A DNA stretch of 64,000 nt from an uncultured Collinsella sp. (GCA_937995345.1 CALKKS010000013.1:62001-126000); one strand, 5' to 3'; positions 34,741 to 44,073 are shown, numbered from the stretch's first letter. Made by a program: numbers and translations. The notes: generated by a model from the sequence alone, not told the origin.

Positions 34741-34858
34741 TACAATAGTCGCGTCGATGGGCAACGTCGTCAGTCGAGACGCGACCGCGCTCCGCACCCC
34801 TCCGTCTACTCGGTGCGTTCCCGCCTCCTCCCCGAGGCGGGATGTCGGCTTTTTTTCA
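34741..34858 (+). ncRNA. Candidate plus-strand small RNA upstream of rnpB
   Basis: A -10-like TACAAT (34741-34746) is followed by three hairpins: GTCGCGTCGA/TCGAGACGCGAC, CGCACC/GGTGCG and CCCGCCTC/GAGGCGGG. After ATGTCGGC the last runs into TTTTTTT, a good plus-strand terminator. No -35 is evident and no known RNA family was recognised. Confidence 0.3.
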
Positions 34859-34919
34859 TGCCGCGACAACTCAATAGCTAACGTGCGGCCCAGGCGGCAA
34901 GCTGCCGTCTCGCTCGCAA

Positions 34920-34955
34920 AACAAAAAAGGGACCCGCCCATTACGGACGAATCCC
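34920..34955 (-). terminator. Terminator of rpsA
   Basis: On the minus strand AAGGGA...TCCCTT closes a stem that includes CGTCC/GGGCG, followed by TTTTTTG, about 25 nt after the rpsA stop. Confidence 0.7.
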
Positions 34956-34981
34956 TTAAAACAAGTGATCGTCAAACCGAT

Positions 34982-36148
34982 TTACTCGGCGTCGGTCTCC
35001 TCGTCCTTCTTCTCGGAAGGCAGCGGGGTAACCTCGATCTCGACGCCCAGAGTCTCAGCAGCGGACTTCATGGACAGGGAGATGCGACGACGGTCGAGGT
35101 CGATCTCCATGACCTTGACCTGAACCTTGTCGCCCACGTGGGTGACCTGAGAAGGCTGATCGACATGCTTGTTGGCCATCTCGGAGATGTGCACCAGGCC
35201 CTCGATGCCCTCGCCCAGGTCGACGAAAGCGCCGAACGGGACAAGCTTGGTCACAGTGCCCTCGACGATAGCGCCGACAGGGTACTTCTTGACCAGTGCA
35301 CGCCACGGATCCTCGGTGGTCTGCTTGAGACCCAGGGAGATGCGCTCGCGGTTGAGGTCGACGTCGAGAACCTCGACCTCGACCTCCTGGCCGACCTTGA
35401 CAACCTCGGAAGGATGGTTGACGTGGTTCCAAGAGAGCTCGGAGATGTGGATGAGGCCGTCGATACCGCCGAGGTCGACGAAGGCGCCGAAGTCGACGAT
35501 GGAGGAAACGGTGCCCTGGAGACGCATGCCAGACTTGAGCTTGGACAGGATCTCGGAGCGCTCGGCCTTACGGGACTCCTCGAGCACGACGCGACGGGAG
35601 AGGACGACGTTGTTGCGGTTGCGGTCCATCTCGATGACGCGGGCCTCGATGCGGGTGCCCATGTAGGAGGTGAGGTCCTTGACGCGACGGAGGTCGACGA
35701 GGGAAGCGGGCAGGAAGCCACGCAGGCCGATGTCGAGGATCAGGCCGCCCTTGACAACCTCGATAACCTCGCCCTCGACGTTCTCGCCGGAGTTGAACTT
35801 CTCCTCGATGCGGTTCCAAGCACGCTCGTACTCGGCGCGCTTCTTGGACAGGACCAGACGACCGTCCTTGTCCTCCTTCTGGAGAACCAGGGCCTCGATG
35901 GGATCACCGAGTGCAACGATGTCTGCAGGGTTAGCGTCCTTGCGGATGGACAGCTCGCGGACCGGGATAACGCCCTCGGACTTGAATCCGATGTCAACGA
36001 GCACCTCGTCATGCTCGATCTTAACGACAGTGCCGTTAACGAGATCGCCCTCATCAAAGTCGGTAATCGTACCGTCGATGAGGTTGTTCATCTCCTCCTC
36101 ATTGACATCGTCAAGAGAGAAAATGGACGAGTTCTGAATCTCACTCAA
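34982..36148 (-). CDS. rpsA: 30S ribosomal protein S1
   Basis: 388-aa protein with four S1 (OB-fold) repeats at about 36-105, 122-190, 207-275 and 292-360. The last two are the best conserved (VDFGAFVDLGGIDGLIHISE; PFGAFVDLGEGIEGLVHISE). An acidic tail follows. S1 helps mRNA binding on the 30S subunit. The start appears to be TTG 36148, 7 nt after AAAGGGG; an internal ATG at codon 20 is less likely. Four domains instead of six is usual for Gram-positives. Confidence 0.92.
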   Translation of the reverse strand: MSEIQNSSIFSLDDVNEEEMNNLIDGTITDFDEGDLVNGTVVKIEHDEVLVDIGFKSEGVIPVRELSIRKDANPADIVALGDPIEALVLQKEDKDGRLVLSKKRAEYERAWNRIEEKFNSGENVEGEVIEVVKGGLILDIGLRGFLPASLVDLRRVKDLTSYMGTRIEARVIEMDRNRNNVVLSRRVVLEESRKAERSEILSKLKSGMRLQGTVSSIVDFGAFVDLGGIDGLIHISELSWNHVNHPSEVVKVGQEVEVEVLDVDLNRERISLGLKQTTEDPWRALVKKYPVGAIVEGTVTKLVPFGAFVDLGEGIEGLVHISEMANKHVDQPSQVTHVGDKVQVKVMEIDLDRRRISLSMKSAAETLGVEIEVTPLPSEKKDEETDAE

Positions 36149-36464
36149 AGGTGGACCCCTTTCGAACTACGGGGCCCCGATTGCTAGGACCTACAGAAGG
36201 GTGCGACAAGCACACAACGTTTAGGAACACTCGGGAGCCGACAGATACTAATGTGACGCTTATGCAATCACGTTCGTATAGGTTACGGGGAAATGGCTTC
36301 GATTTCAAGCGTGAACTGCCATTTTTTACTCGTATGGAGACTTTTTCGCAATCTTGTGAACGACTGTCTCCACAAGCTGACGATAAGCAGTTTGCCCATA
36401 CGCCTTTGGGGTAAAGTATCCCAGACATACGATTCTGGAACGATTTTTCGAGAAAGGTGCCCGC
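36149..36464. other. Divergent promoter region of rpsA and a HAD gene
   Basis: No gene seen. GGAGAC/GTCTCC (36336-36377) is a weak dyad. A TAAAGT -10-like element lies near 36411 for the plus-strand gene. Confidence 0.3.
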
Positions 36465-37223
36465 GTGCTCAAAGCAGTCGTTTTCGATATGGACGAGACG
36501 CTTCTTAGCATCAACCTCAACGCGTTCATCCTTCGGTATTTTAAGGATGTCTCGTCGATGCTCGCGGACATCGGGCGACGCAGCCGCGGTGGCACGATGG
36601 CACGCCTCGGCACCATCTTGGTCGACCTCAACGCCAACCGCCGTAGCGGCACGGATAATCGCACCAATCTTGAGTTTTACCAAGAAGAGGTTGAGCGCCG
36701 GTGCGGCATTTGCCTCTCGGACCCACTCATCTACGAGGCGTTTACCTACTACGACCGCGAAGTTCTTCCGTACAAGAACGACGATGTCATCAACGCCCAC
36801 GCCATGCCCGGCGCACACGCCGCGCTCCAGGCCGTACAGGATGCAGGACTACGCTGCGCGCTCTTTACGAACCCCAGCTTTCCGCAGGGGGCCATCGAGT
36901 GCCGCATGGGTTGGGGCGACCTGGTCGACGCCCCCTTCGAGCTCGTGACACACATGGGAAACACCACCCGCTGCAAGCCCGATGCCACCTATTATCTCGA
37001 GCAGCTTCAGGTGATGGGACTCGAGCCGCATGAGGTCCTCATGGTGGGCAACGACCCCAAGCGCGACTTCCCCAGCCCCGCCTGCGGTATTCAAACCGCC
37101 TATGTTGGCCAAGGAAAACCTGGCCGAGCCACCTGGCACGGAACCATGGAAGACTTCGCCCGCGACTTTAACGCCGTAGTAGAAGCCTTCTACGAACACC
37201 AAGTAGCCAACGAACTCTCGTAA
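36465..37223 (+). CDS. HAD-superfamily hydrolase
   Basis: 252-aa haloacid dehalogenase-like phosphatase. Motif I is VVFDMDETLLS, motif II is the Thr/Ser of LFTNPS, motif III the Lys of CKPD and motif IV is GNDPKRDF. Insertion between I and II forms a helical cap. Start GTG 36465 follows GAGAAAGG. Substrate unknown. Confidence 0.85.
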   Translation: MLKAVVFDMDETLLSINLNAFILRYFKDVSSMLADIGRRSRGGTMARLGTILVDLNANRRSGTDNRTNLEFYQEEVERRCGICLSDPLIYEAFTYYDREVLPYKNDDVINAHAMPGAHAALQAVQDAGLRCALFTNPSFPQGAIECRMGWGDLVDAPFELVTHMGNTTRCKPDATYYLEQLQVMGLEPHEVLMVGNDPKRDFPSPACGIQTAYVGQGKPGRATWHGTMEDFARDFNAVVEAFYEHQVANELS

Positions 37224-37242
37224 GAATCAGAACATCTAACAC

Positions 37243-37309
37243 AGTTGCGGTGAGATAGTTCCTGTTTGACCCTCAACCGGGCCATTTTAGGAACTATCTC
37301 ACCGCAACT
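37243..37309. repeat. GTTGCGGTGAAATA hairpin repeat, copy 4
   Basis: Perfect 21-bp inverted repeat (37243-37263 and 37289-37309) between convergent genes. Here GAAATA is replaced by GAGATA and the right arm by TATCTC, a compensatory change. Confidence 0.9.
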
Positions 37310-37315
37310 TAACTA

Positions 37316-38635
37316 CTAGCAGATACGGGTCTTGCCGATCATGATGTTGAGGATTTCGACGTCGGTATCCTTCATGCCCACGCGGCCCACGTAGCCCATG
37401 CTGGCGATTGTCTGCTCGACGGTATCCTGGATCAGGCCCTCGCCGGCACGGAAGCCACGCCCCTGCATGGCCATGTCATGTCCCAGAATCGCCGCATCGA
37501 CGGCAGCCGAAATCTTGGCGGCACAACTCGCCTTGGCGCCATCGCACACGATGCCGCCCACGATGCCGAGCGTGTTCGAGACTGTCGCGCCAATCTGCTC
37601 GCGCGTGCCACCGCACAGCCAGGTAATCGCGGCGCCGGCACCGCACGCGGCGCAAATAGCACCGCAAAACGCCGAGAGCGCACCAATATAACTCTTGATA
37701 TGCACAGCGATAAGATCGGACAGCATCACGGCGCGCACCAGGCGCTCGTGGTCGCAGCGCAGGTACTCGGCATATTCCATGACGGGTAATGCGCAGGTAA
37801 TGCCCTGATTGCCCGAGCCGCACACAATAGCAACCGGCAGCGCGCAGCCGTTCATGCGGGCGTCGGACCCGGCGGCTGCACGGGCGCGGGCGCGGCAGGC
37901 GACGTCATCGGCACGAGCACCCAGCAGCGTACGGCCAACCTCGGCACCCCAAGCGTGCGCGAGGCCCTCAGCACTGATCGCGCCGTTCAGCTCAATCTGA
38001 CGCTCAACGGCAGCGCGGGCGCCCTCAATGTCGCCGTCCTCGATAAAGTCGATGATGGACTCAATCGACATGGGCGTGTCGGCGTTATCTGCCGCACGCT
38101 CGGCCACGACGCGCTCAGCGCAGGCGGCGCACTCCCCCGCCGACTTGCCGCACACCGGAATACCGTCGAGCGTATGGCACGTGACATTGGTGTGGTGGTC
38201 GGTAATCTCGACGACCGCGGTATGGCCCCCGGCTGTGGCAGTCACCTTGATGTAGAGGTTGGGTACACCCTCGACAAGCGACACGTCGCAGTAACCAGCA
38301 TCGGCGAGGAGCTCGGCCACGCGAGCACGATCTTCGTCGTTAACGCTCTCGAGCACCTCGAGCGCGCTCTTGGCGTCACCGCCCACGGCACCCAGTACGG
38401 CCGCCGCTTCAATACCGTGCATACCGCCCGAATTGGGCACGGTCACGCTCTTAACGTTCTTGATGATGTTGCCCGAGCAGGCAACGTCCATATGATCGGG
38501 TTCGCAACCGAGCGCCTGGCTCGCCAGCGCCGCTGCATAGGCAACGGCAATAGGCTCGGTGCAGCCGAGCGCACAGACAAGCTCACGGTTCAAGACACCG
38601 CAAAAAGCGGCATCGCGGATGGAATCGGTAGACAT
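37316..38635 (-). CDS. L-cysteine desulfidase / UPF0597 (YhaM/CyuA-like) protein
   Basis: 439-aa member of the serine dehydratase-alpha-like UPF0597 family. Family segments are ALGCTEPIAVAYAAALA, CSGNIIKNVKSVTVPNSGG and VCGSGNQGITCALPV. Cysteines that could ligate a [4Fe-4S] cluster are present (GCTEP; ACGAGAA/LCGG region). Characterised relatives degrade cysteine to pyruvate, sulfide and ammonia. ATG 38635 follows CAGGAG. It could feed sulfide to metY. Confidence 0.82.
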   Translation of the reverse strand: MSTDSIRDAAFCGVLNRELVCALGCTEPIAVAYAAALASQALGCEPDHMDVACSGNIIKNVKSVTVPNSGGMHGIEAAAVLGAVGGDAKSALEVLESVNDEDRARVAELLADAGYCDVSLVEGVPNLYIKVTATAGGHTAVVEITDHHTNVTCHTLDGIPVCGKSAGECAACAERVVAERAADNADTPMSIESIIDFIEDGDIEGARAAVERQIELNGAISAEGLAHAWGAEVGRTLLGARADDVACRARARAAAGSDARMNGCALPVAIVCGSGNQGITCALPVMEYAEYLRCDHERLVRAVMLSDLIAVHIKSYIGALSAFCGAICAACGAGAAITWLCGGTREQIGATVSNTLGIVGGIVCDGAKASCAAKISAAVDAAILGHDMAMQGRGFRAGEGLIQDTVEQTIASMGYVGRVGMKDTDVEILNIMIGKTRIC

Positions 38636-38907
38636 AGGTATCTCCTGCTTACATAACGAACTGGGCTCTCGATAATAGTTAGCTCTTTTATTTGATAACA
38701 ATGCATCAAAAACCGCAACCATGGTTCCGACGGACGGCGTTTAAGCGCAATCTGACGGCATTCATTCATGAGAAGCTAGTCTTGTTGCATGCTAAAGCGT
38801 TTGACCAAAAAAACGCCCGAGTGTTTATGCAAAAGTCGCGCTATCATGCAGTCGAACGCGGTAAAACCTTTAGCAATTCCGCCGCACGGACCAGAGAGGA
38901 ACCACTC

Positions 38908-39375
38908 ATGAAGATTGGTATCGGTAACGACCACGCCGCCGTCGAGCTCAAAAACATCATTTCCGAGCACCTGAAGGAGCGCGGCTGCGAGGTCGTGAAC
39001 TTTGGAACCGACACCTCCGAGAGCTTTGATTACCCCATCGCCGGCTACAAGGTGGGCAAGGCAGTTGCCAACGGTGACGTCGATCTGGGTATCCTGATCT
39101 GCGGTACCGGCGTCGGCATCAGCCTGGCCGCCAACAAGGTCGAGGGCGTTCGCGCCGTCGTGTGCTCTGAGCCCTTCAGCGCCAAGCTCTCGCGCATGCA
39201 CAACAACACCAATGTGCTCGCCTTTGGCGCCCGCGTCGTGGGCTCCGAGCTCGCCAAGATGATTGTCGACGAGTGGCTCGACGCCGAGTTTGAGGGCGGC
39301 CGTCACGAGCGTCGTGTCAACCTCCTCAACGAGATCGACCAGACCCGCGGTCTCAAGGTCGTCGACGAGGCCTAA
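38908..39375 (+). CDS. rpiB: Ribose 5-phosphate isomerase B
   Basis: 155-aa LacA/RpiB protein. IGNDHAAVELKN at the N terminus, GTDTSESFDYP and the active-site region ICGTGVGISLAANKVEGVRAV are diagnostic. It interconverts ribose-5-P and ribulose-5-P. ATG 38908 follows AGAGAGGAA. Confidence 0.93.
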   Translation: MKIGIGNDHAAVELKNIISEHLKERGCEVVNFGTDTSESFDYPIAGYKVGKAVANGDVDLGILICGTGVGISLAANKVEGVRAVVCSEPFSAKLSRMHNNTNVLAFGARVVGSELAKMIVDEWLDAEFEGGRHERRVNLLNEIDQTRGLKVVDEA

Positions 39376-39402
39376 AGACTTACAACGCCATACGCTAGCG
39401 AC

Positions 39403-39447
39403 AGCCCCCGCCTGGAATGCACGCACATTCCAGGCGGGGGCTCTTTA
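39403..39447 (+). terminator. Terminator of rpiB
   Basis: Perfect 17-bp stem: AGCCCCCGCCTGGAATG (39403-39419) and CATTCCAGGCGGGGGCT (39426-39442), then CTTTA. Confidence 0.85.
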
Positions 39448-39479
39448 GTAGATTTCTAGGCATGTCCCAAAAATCTACT
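39447..39479. repeat. AGATTTTTGGGACATGCC repeat, copy 1
   Basis: AGTAGATTT/AAATCTACT arms (39447-39455, 39471-39479) around a loop containing GGCATGTCCC. The complement of 61564-61594 matches positions 39449-39479 at 27 of 31 sites. Confidence 0.7.
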
Positions 39480-39486
39480 GGAATAT

Positions 39487-39520
39487 AAAAGGGCGCCGCG
39501 GATGGAGTTCCGCGGCGCCC
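39487..39520 (-). terminator. Terminator of ndk
   Basis: GGGCGCCGCGGA (39491-39502) and TCCGCGGCGCCC (39509-39520), 12-bp perfect stem, followed on the minus strand by TTTTATATT. Confidence 0.85.
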
Positions 39521-39558
39521 AAGCCACACGCTAACAGCTTTAAGGAGTCAAAGCTGGT

Positions 39559-39963
39559 TTAGCCAAAGAAGCGCTTGATCTCGATCTCGGCGTTCTCCAG
39601 GCAGTCGGAGCCGTGAATCACGTTGGCGTTGACATCGACGGCGAAGTCGCCGCGGATGGTGCCAGGAGCAGCATCAAGCGGGTTGGTGGCGCCCATAAGG
39701 GTGCGCATCTTGGAGACAGCGGAAAGACCGGAAACAACCATCTTGACGACCGGACCGCTCGTCATAAAGTCGCAGAGACCGCCAAAGAAGGGCTTGTCGG
39801 CCAGATGGGCGTAGTGCTCCTCGACGGTAGCGCGCTCGAGCGTGGTCATCTCCATGCGCTCGATGACAAGGCCGCTGCGCTCAATGCGAGCAACGATCTC
39901 GCCGATCTTGCGATCGCGCACGGCGTCGGGCTTAATCATGATGAAGGTCTTCTCGATAGCCAT
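39559..39963 (-). CDS. ndk: Nucleoside diphosphate kinase
   Basis: 134-aa NDK. MAIEKTFIMIKPDAV opens the protein and the phosphorylated His is in NVIHGSD. It balances NTP pools by transferring phosphate via that His. ATG 39963 follows GAAAGGC. Single gene with its own terminator. Confidence 0.95.
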   Translation of the reverse strand: MAIEKTFIMIKPDAVRDRKIGEIVARIERSGLVIERMEMTTLERATVEEHYAHLADKPFFGGLCDFMTSGPVVKMVVSGLSAVSKMRTLMGATNPLDAAPGTIRGDFAVDVNANVIHGSDCLENAEIEIKRFFG

Positions 39964-40005
39964 AAGGTAGCCTTTCAAGTAGGTTCGCGCGTGCCCAAGT
40001 CCCAT

Positions 40006-40340
40006 TCCGACACCCGCCTGGACTGCATCGTAACAGAGTTCTAGCTGCAGTTAAACAAAAAGCCGTTTATTGAAGCGTTATTATTTATTGAAGCGTTCCA
40101 TATGTGTCACTTCTGTTCCGAAGCCCGACTAGAGTACCATCCGCCCCACTTCCAACTGCACCGAACAGAACGGACGGTCGATTGCCGCCCGTGAACGCAC
40201 CCCCTTCACAACCTGCGCAAATGCCCTACAAAAGTTCTCGACAAGCTCCTTCCTTCTCTATAACAAAACGGGCGCCCACCGTAGCGGGCACCCGTAAAGG
40301 CAAGATATGATGAACGCACCAGACAGACGCATCCAATAAG
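40006..40340. promoter_or_regulatory. ndk upstream region with 14-bp direct repeat; argH terminator
   Basis: No gene seen. TTTATTGAAGCGTT occurs at 40066-40079 and 40084-40097 (18-bp period), about 105-135 bp upstream of ndk, so it may be a regulatory repeat. At 40264-40294 the palindromic CGGGCGCCC...GGGCACCCG hairpin with TTTT on the minus strand terminates argH. Confidence 0.5.
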
Positions 40341-41771
40341 CTAATTAGCTCCGTGGCCCATCTCGACGACCTTGGTCAACGAGCCAAACACATCCTCATC
40401 GGCCGCAAGCTGCGCCTCGGCGCGCCCCAACTGCACGGCAACGGCAGCAGGAGCGGTGCCGCCCTCGGTCGTGCGCGCAGCGACAATCGACGGGATGTCG
40501 AGCGCCTCGGTAATATCGCGCTCAAAGAGCGGGCTTGCCTCCTGAAACACCTCAAACGGCAGGTCCTCAAGATTGCAGCCGCGCTTCTCACACATCAGGA
40601 CCAGGTGCCCCACCACGGCATGCGCCTCGCGGAACGGCAGACCACGCTTTGCCAGGTAATCGGCAACGTCAGTGGCTGCCAAGTGACCCACGCCGCACTC
40701 GCGTGCCATGGCGCCCTCGTTGACGGTCCAAGTCGAAATCATACCGGCCATAACCGACAGGCACTGCATGAGCGTGTGGGCGGTATCGAGCGCGCCCTCC
40801 TTGTCCTCCTGCAGGTCCTTGTTATAGGCCAACGGCAGACCCTTCATGGTCACCAGCAGCTGGACCAGGTTGCCGTACACGCGACCGCTCTTGCCGCGGA
40901 TAAGCTCGGCAAAGTCGGGGTTCTTCTTCTGCGGCATGATGGACGAGCCGGTAGAATACGAGTCGGAAAGCGTGATAAAGCCAAATTCGGAACTCGACCA
41001 CAGCACGATCTCCTCGGAAAGACGCGACAGGTGCATCGCCATGACGGAGCCGGCGTAATGCAGATCGAGCAGGAAATCACGGTCGGAAACAGCATCGAGT
41101 GAGTTAGGAATCACGCCCGCAAAGCCAAGTTCGGCAGCCGTCATCTGGCGATCGAGCGGATAGCTCGTACCGGCAAGCGCGGCAGCACCCAGCGGGCAGT
41201 TGTCGGCGGCATCAAAGGCGGCCTTCAGACGTGTAAAGTCGCGCGCGAACATCCAGGAATACGCCAGCAGATGATGTGACAGCAGCACGGGCTGAGCATG
41301 CTGCATGTGCGTGTAACCCGGCAGAATCACCTTGTCGTACTTCTTGGCCGCATCCACCAGCACATGGCGCAACTGCAGGTTGGCCTCCATGAGCTCCTTG
41401 GCCAACGCCTTGACGCCCAGGCGCGTATCGGTCGCCACCTGGTCGTTGCGCGAACGTCCGGTATGCAAGCGCTTGCCGGCCTCGCCGATGCGACGCGTCA
41501 GCTCGCTCTCGATAGACATATGGATGTCCTCGTCGTTGATATCGAAGGTGAAGTTGCCGGCATCGATATCCTGTTCGATTCCAGTCAGGCCCTCGGCAAT
41601 CGCCTGCTCATCCTCGGCACTGATGATGCCCTGGGCCGCCAGCATCTTGGCATGCGCCTTAGAACCGGCGATATCCTGCTTATAGAGATGTTTGTCGATC
41701 GGCAGCGACGCGCCAAACTCCTGCGTGACCTCGGCCACTCCCGCCTCAAAACGACCGCCCCAAAGAGCCAT
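40341..41771 (-). CDS. argH: Argininosuccinate lyase
   Basis: 476-aa fumarase/aspartase superfamily enzyme that splits argininosuccinate to arginine and fumarate. Signature GSSIMPQKKNPD, plus HTGRSRNDQVATD and PGYTHMQHAQPV. ATG 41771 follows AAAGGGGAC. Works after ArgG, which lies upstream on the same strand beyond a short ORF. Confidence 0.96.
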   Translation of the reverse strand: MALWGGRFEAGVAEVTQEFGASLPIDKHLYKQDIAGSKAHAKMLAAQGIISAEDEQAIAEGLTGIEQDIDAGNFTFDINDEDIHMSIESELTRRIGEAGKRLHTGRSRNDQVATDTRLGVKALAKELMEANLQLRHVLVDAAKKYDKVILPGYTHMQHAQPVLLSHHLLAYSWMFARDFTRLKAAFDAADNCPLGAAALAGTSYPLDRQMTAAELGFAGVIPNSLDAVSDRDFLLDLHYAGSVMAMHLSRLSEEIVLWSSSEFGFITLSDSYSTGSSIMPQKKNPDFAELIRGKSGRVYGNLVQLLVTMKGLPLAYNKDLQEDKEGALDTAHTLMQCLSVMAGMISTWTVNEGAMARECGVGHLAATDVADYLAKRGLPFREAHAVVGHLVLMCEKRGCNLEDLPFEVFQEASPLFERDITEALDIPSIVAARTTEGGTAPAAVAVQLGRAEAQLAADEDVFGSLTKVVEMGHGAN

Positions 41772-41889
41772 GGAACCGTCCCCTTTCTCCAAATACCAAA
41801 ACAAGCGCCCAAAGCAATGCGCCATGTCGCTAAAGCGATTTTTCAACCGCTAGTTTTACACAATCCCCACCGTGCGCGGGACCATGTTG

Positions 41890-42060
41890 CTAATTTGCAA
41901 AGAAGTGACGCACCATGCACTTGGCACCCAACGTCTCCCTCCGGATGTTGCCCTGCGAACCATCGATCCAGGCCTTCAGGCTCATAGGGACGTCCTCGAC
42001 CTTTGCAGCATCGAGCTCGGGCGCGAGGGCAAGTAAAGCATGCGCGATGACATTGAACAT
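41890..42060 (-). CDS. Small uncharacterised protein (56 aa)
   Basis: Short frame with ATG 42060 behind a strong GAGGAG (8-nt spacing) and C/G-ending codons. Sequence starts MFNVIAHALLALAPELD and ends CMVRHFFAN. It lies between argG and argH on the same strand. No known domain is recognised. The strong ribosome site and coding-like codon usage support it being real. Confidence 0.5.
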   Translation of the reverse strand: MFNVIAHALLALAPELDAAKVEDVPMSLKAWIDGSQGNIRRETLGAKCMVRHFFAN

Positions 42061-42110
42061 ATTGGATACTCCTCATATATATAGGCACAGAGCCGCCAAA
42101 TTGATAGAGA

Positions 42111-42140
42111 GAGCCCCGCCGGACAACCCCGGCGGGGCTC
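42111..42140 (-). terminator. Hairpin after argG
   Basis: GAGCCCCGCCGG (42111-42122) pairs perfectly with CCGGCGGGGCTC (42129-42140), between argG and the 56-aa ORF. The T-run is poor (TCTCTCTATC). Confidence 0.5.
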
Positions 42141-42293
42141 GGACTCAGCCGCAGACGCGGCATCATATATGCGGGCGGAACGTAGGGGCCACCGATGTTA
42201 AGAAGTGTCAGCAAGCATAACGAAAGGTAGGGACCCCGTGCGCCCGTTTTGTATCACGCGGATGGGCCGCGCGGATACCAAGGGAAGGAGGCG

Positions 42294-43520
42294 CTAGGCC
42301 TGGGCGGCAGCGGAGCTGGGACCCTGGACCTTTGCCCACGTCTTGAGCGACAGCGTATCGATCTCGATAAAGCCGGCGCTGGCCTTCTCGTCAAACGTGG
42401 TGTCGCGGTCGTAGGTAGCCAGACCGTAGTCGTAGAGGCTGAAGGGGCTCTTGCGACCGACGACATGGCAGTTGCCCTTAAAGAACTTCAGACGGACGGT
42501 GCCGGTCACGAACTTCTGAGTGTCGGCCATAAAGGCGTCGAGCGCGTTTTTGAGCGGGCTATACCACTGGCCGTTGTACACGGCGGTGGCCCAATCCTGC
42601 TCGAGCTTAATCTTGGTCTTGAGCAGGTCGCCCTCGACGCAAATGTCCTCAAGCGCCTTGTGGGCGGTGATGAGCGTCAGGGCGCCGGGAACCTCATAGC
42701 ACTCACGGCTCTTGAGGCCCACCAGACGGTCCTCGACCAGGTCGAGACGGCCAAAGCCGTTGTCGCCGGAGATCTTGTTGAGTGCGATGACAATCTCGGA
42801 GAGCTTCATCTTCTTGCCGTCGACGGCGACGGGCTTGCCGGCCTCAAACTCAATCTCGGTATACGTCGGGGTGTCGGGCGTGTCCTCGGGGTTCTTGGTC
42901 ATAACCCAGGCGTCATCGAGCGGCTCGTTCCAGGGATCCTCCAGGTGACCGCACTCAATGGCACGACCCCACAGGTTGTCGTCGATGGAATAGGGGTTGT
43001 CGTTGGCACCCTCGGGAACCGGCACGTTGTGGGCGTGAGCATAGGCGACCTCGTCGGGACGGCACTTCAGATCCCACTCACGAACCGGGGCGATAACCTT
43101 AAGCTCGGGGTCGAGGGCCTTGACGGCAGCCTCAAAACGGACCTGGTCGTTACCCTTGCCGGTGCAGCCGTGGGCGACGTAGGTCGCGCCAAACTCGTGA
43201 GCGACCTCGACGAGCTTCTTGGCGAGCAGCGGGCGAGACAGGGCGGAGAGCAGCGGGTACTTGTTCTCGTACATGGAGTTTGCGGCGATGGCCTTAGTCA
43301 GGAACTCATCGGAGAACTCGTCGCGCAGATCGAGAACCTGGCAATCCAGAACGCCCAGGTCGAGGGCCTTCTGCTTCTTGGCGTCCAGGCCGGTCTCCTC
43401 CTGGCCCACATTGCCGCAGACACAAACGACATCGAGATTCTTCTCGTCCTGGAGCCACTTAACACATACGGATGTATCAAGACCACCGGAATATGCGAGA
43501 ACGACTTTTTCCTTGCTCAT
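42294..43520 (-). CDS. argG: Argininosuccinate synthase
   Basis: 408-aa enzyme joining citrulline and aspartate with ATP. P-loop AYSGGLDTSVCVKWL at the N terminus, and HGCTGKGNDQVRFE and the SIDDNLWGR segment are diagnostic. ATG 43520 follows GAAAGGAA. With argH it completes arginine synthesis from citrulline. Confidence 0.96.
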   Translation of the reverse strand: MSKEKVVLAYSGGLDTSVCVKWLQDEKNLDVVCVCGNVGQEETGLDAKKQKALDLGVLDCQVLDLRDEFSDEFLTKAIAANSMYENKYPLLSALSRPLLAKKLVEVAHEFGATYVAHGCTGKGNDQVRFEAAVKALDPELKVIAPVREWDLKCRPDEVAYAHAHNVPVPEGANDNPYSIDDNLWGRAIECGHLEDPWNEPLDDAWVMTKNPEDTPDTPTYTEIEFEAGKPVAVDGKKMKLSEIVIALNKISGDNGFGRLDLVEDRLVGLKSRECYEVPGALTLITAHKALEDICVEGDLLKTKIKLEQDWATAVYNGQWYSPLKNALDAFMADTQKFVTGTVRLKFFKGNCHVVGRKSPFSLYDYGLATYDRDTTFDEKASAGFIEIDTLSLKTWAKVQGPSSAAAQA

Positions 43521-44073
43521 GGCTGTTTCCTTTCGCCCTTGGTAGCTAGTTAGAACATCGGTCAGTTGCAAGTCATTTCGAGGTCAAAAACCGTGAAATA
43601 TCAGGTTAAATAGCAAAAAGCAGCACAACATGCCCTAGAAACATGCGTCTATGTCGTGCTAAAACCCAACGACCTCAAAATGACTCTGTTGGGGCATTTC
43701 GCCCCATACGAACAGAGACGATTGTTATCGTCGTCGGGAAATTGCGCGCTGGCGTCGGATGGCATTGTCTGCAGTGGTGATGATCTTTACGAACTGCATC
43801 TGCCTCTCCTTTCACCTATCGCCGGGCGCAATTCTAATATCGTAAACGGTACCTTTTCTTCGGTAAGCGGTTGTATTTCCGTCTCCGTTTTCGATGGTCG
43901 CTATATTACGCTAAAGTGCCAGCAGCACAAGCGACAAATTCAAATTTCTGAAAAGTTTTTTCATTAGTTTGTGAATTGCAGTGCAAATACGCTCCGTTCC
44001 TGCGACAATACGCTCGGTTACTGGTTGATGGTTATAACGTCTGAAACAATTTCGAAACGAAAGGCGCGCTTTT
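43521..44073. repeat. Gene-free divergent region with nested inverted repeats
   Basis: AGTCATTTCGAGGTC (43571-43585) and GACCTCAAAATGACT (43671-43685) match as inverted repeats at 14 of 15. A second pair AGCACAACAT/ATGTCGTGCT (43622-43661) lies inside. The right side (43690-44060) shows no clear gene and probably holds the promoter of the HAD gene. Confidence 0.55.

Noticed and set aside
34757..36187. Plus-strand open frame of 476 codons opposite rpsA
   Set aside because: Antisense of the S1 repeats, with repetitive Leu/Asp/Val-rich composition.
43656..43967. 103-codon plus-strand frame between argG and the Cof phosphatase
   Set aside because: Its GTG start lies inside an inverted repeat, no ribosome site is present, codon use is not coding-like and no family is recognised.
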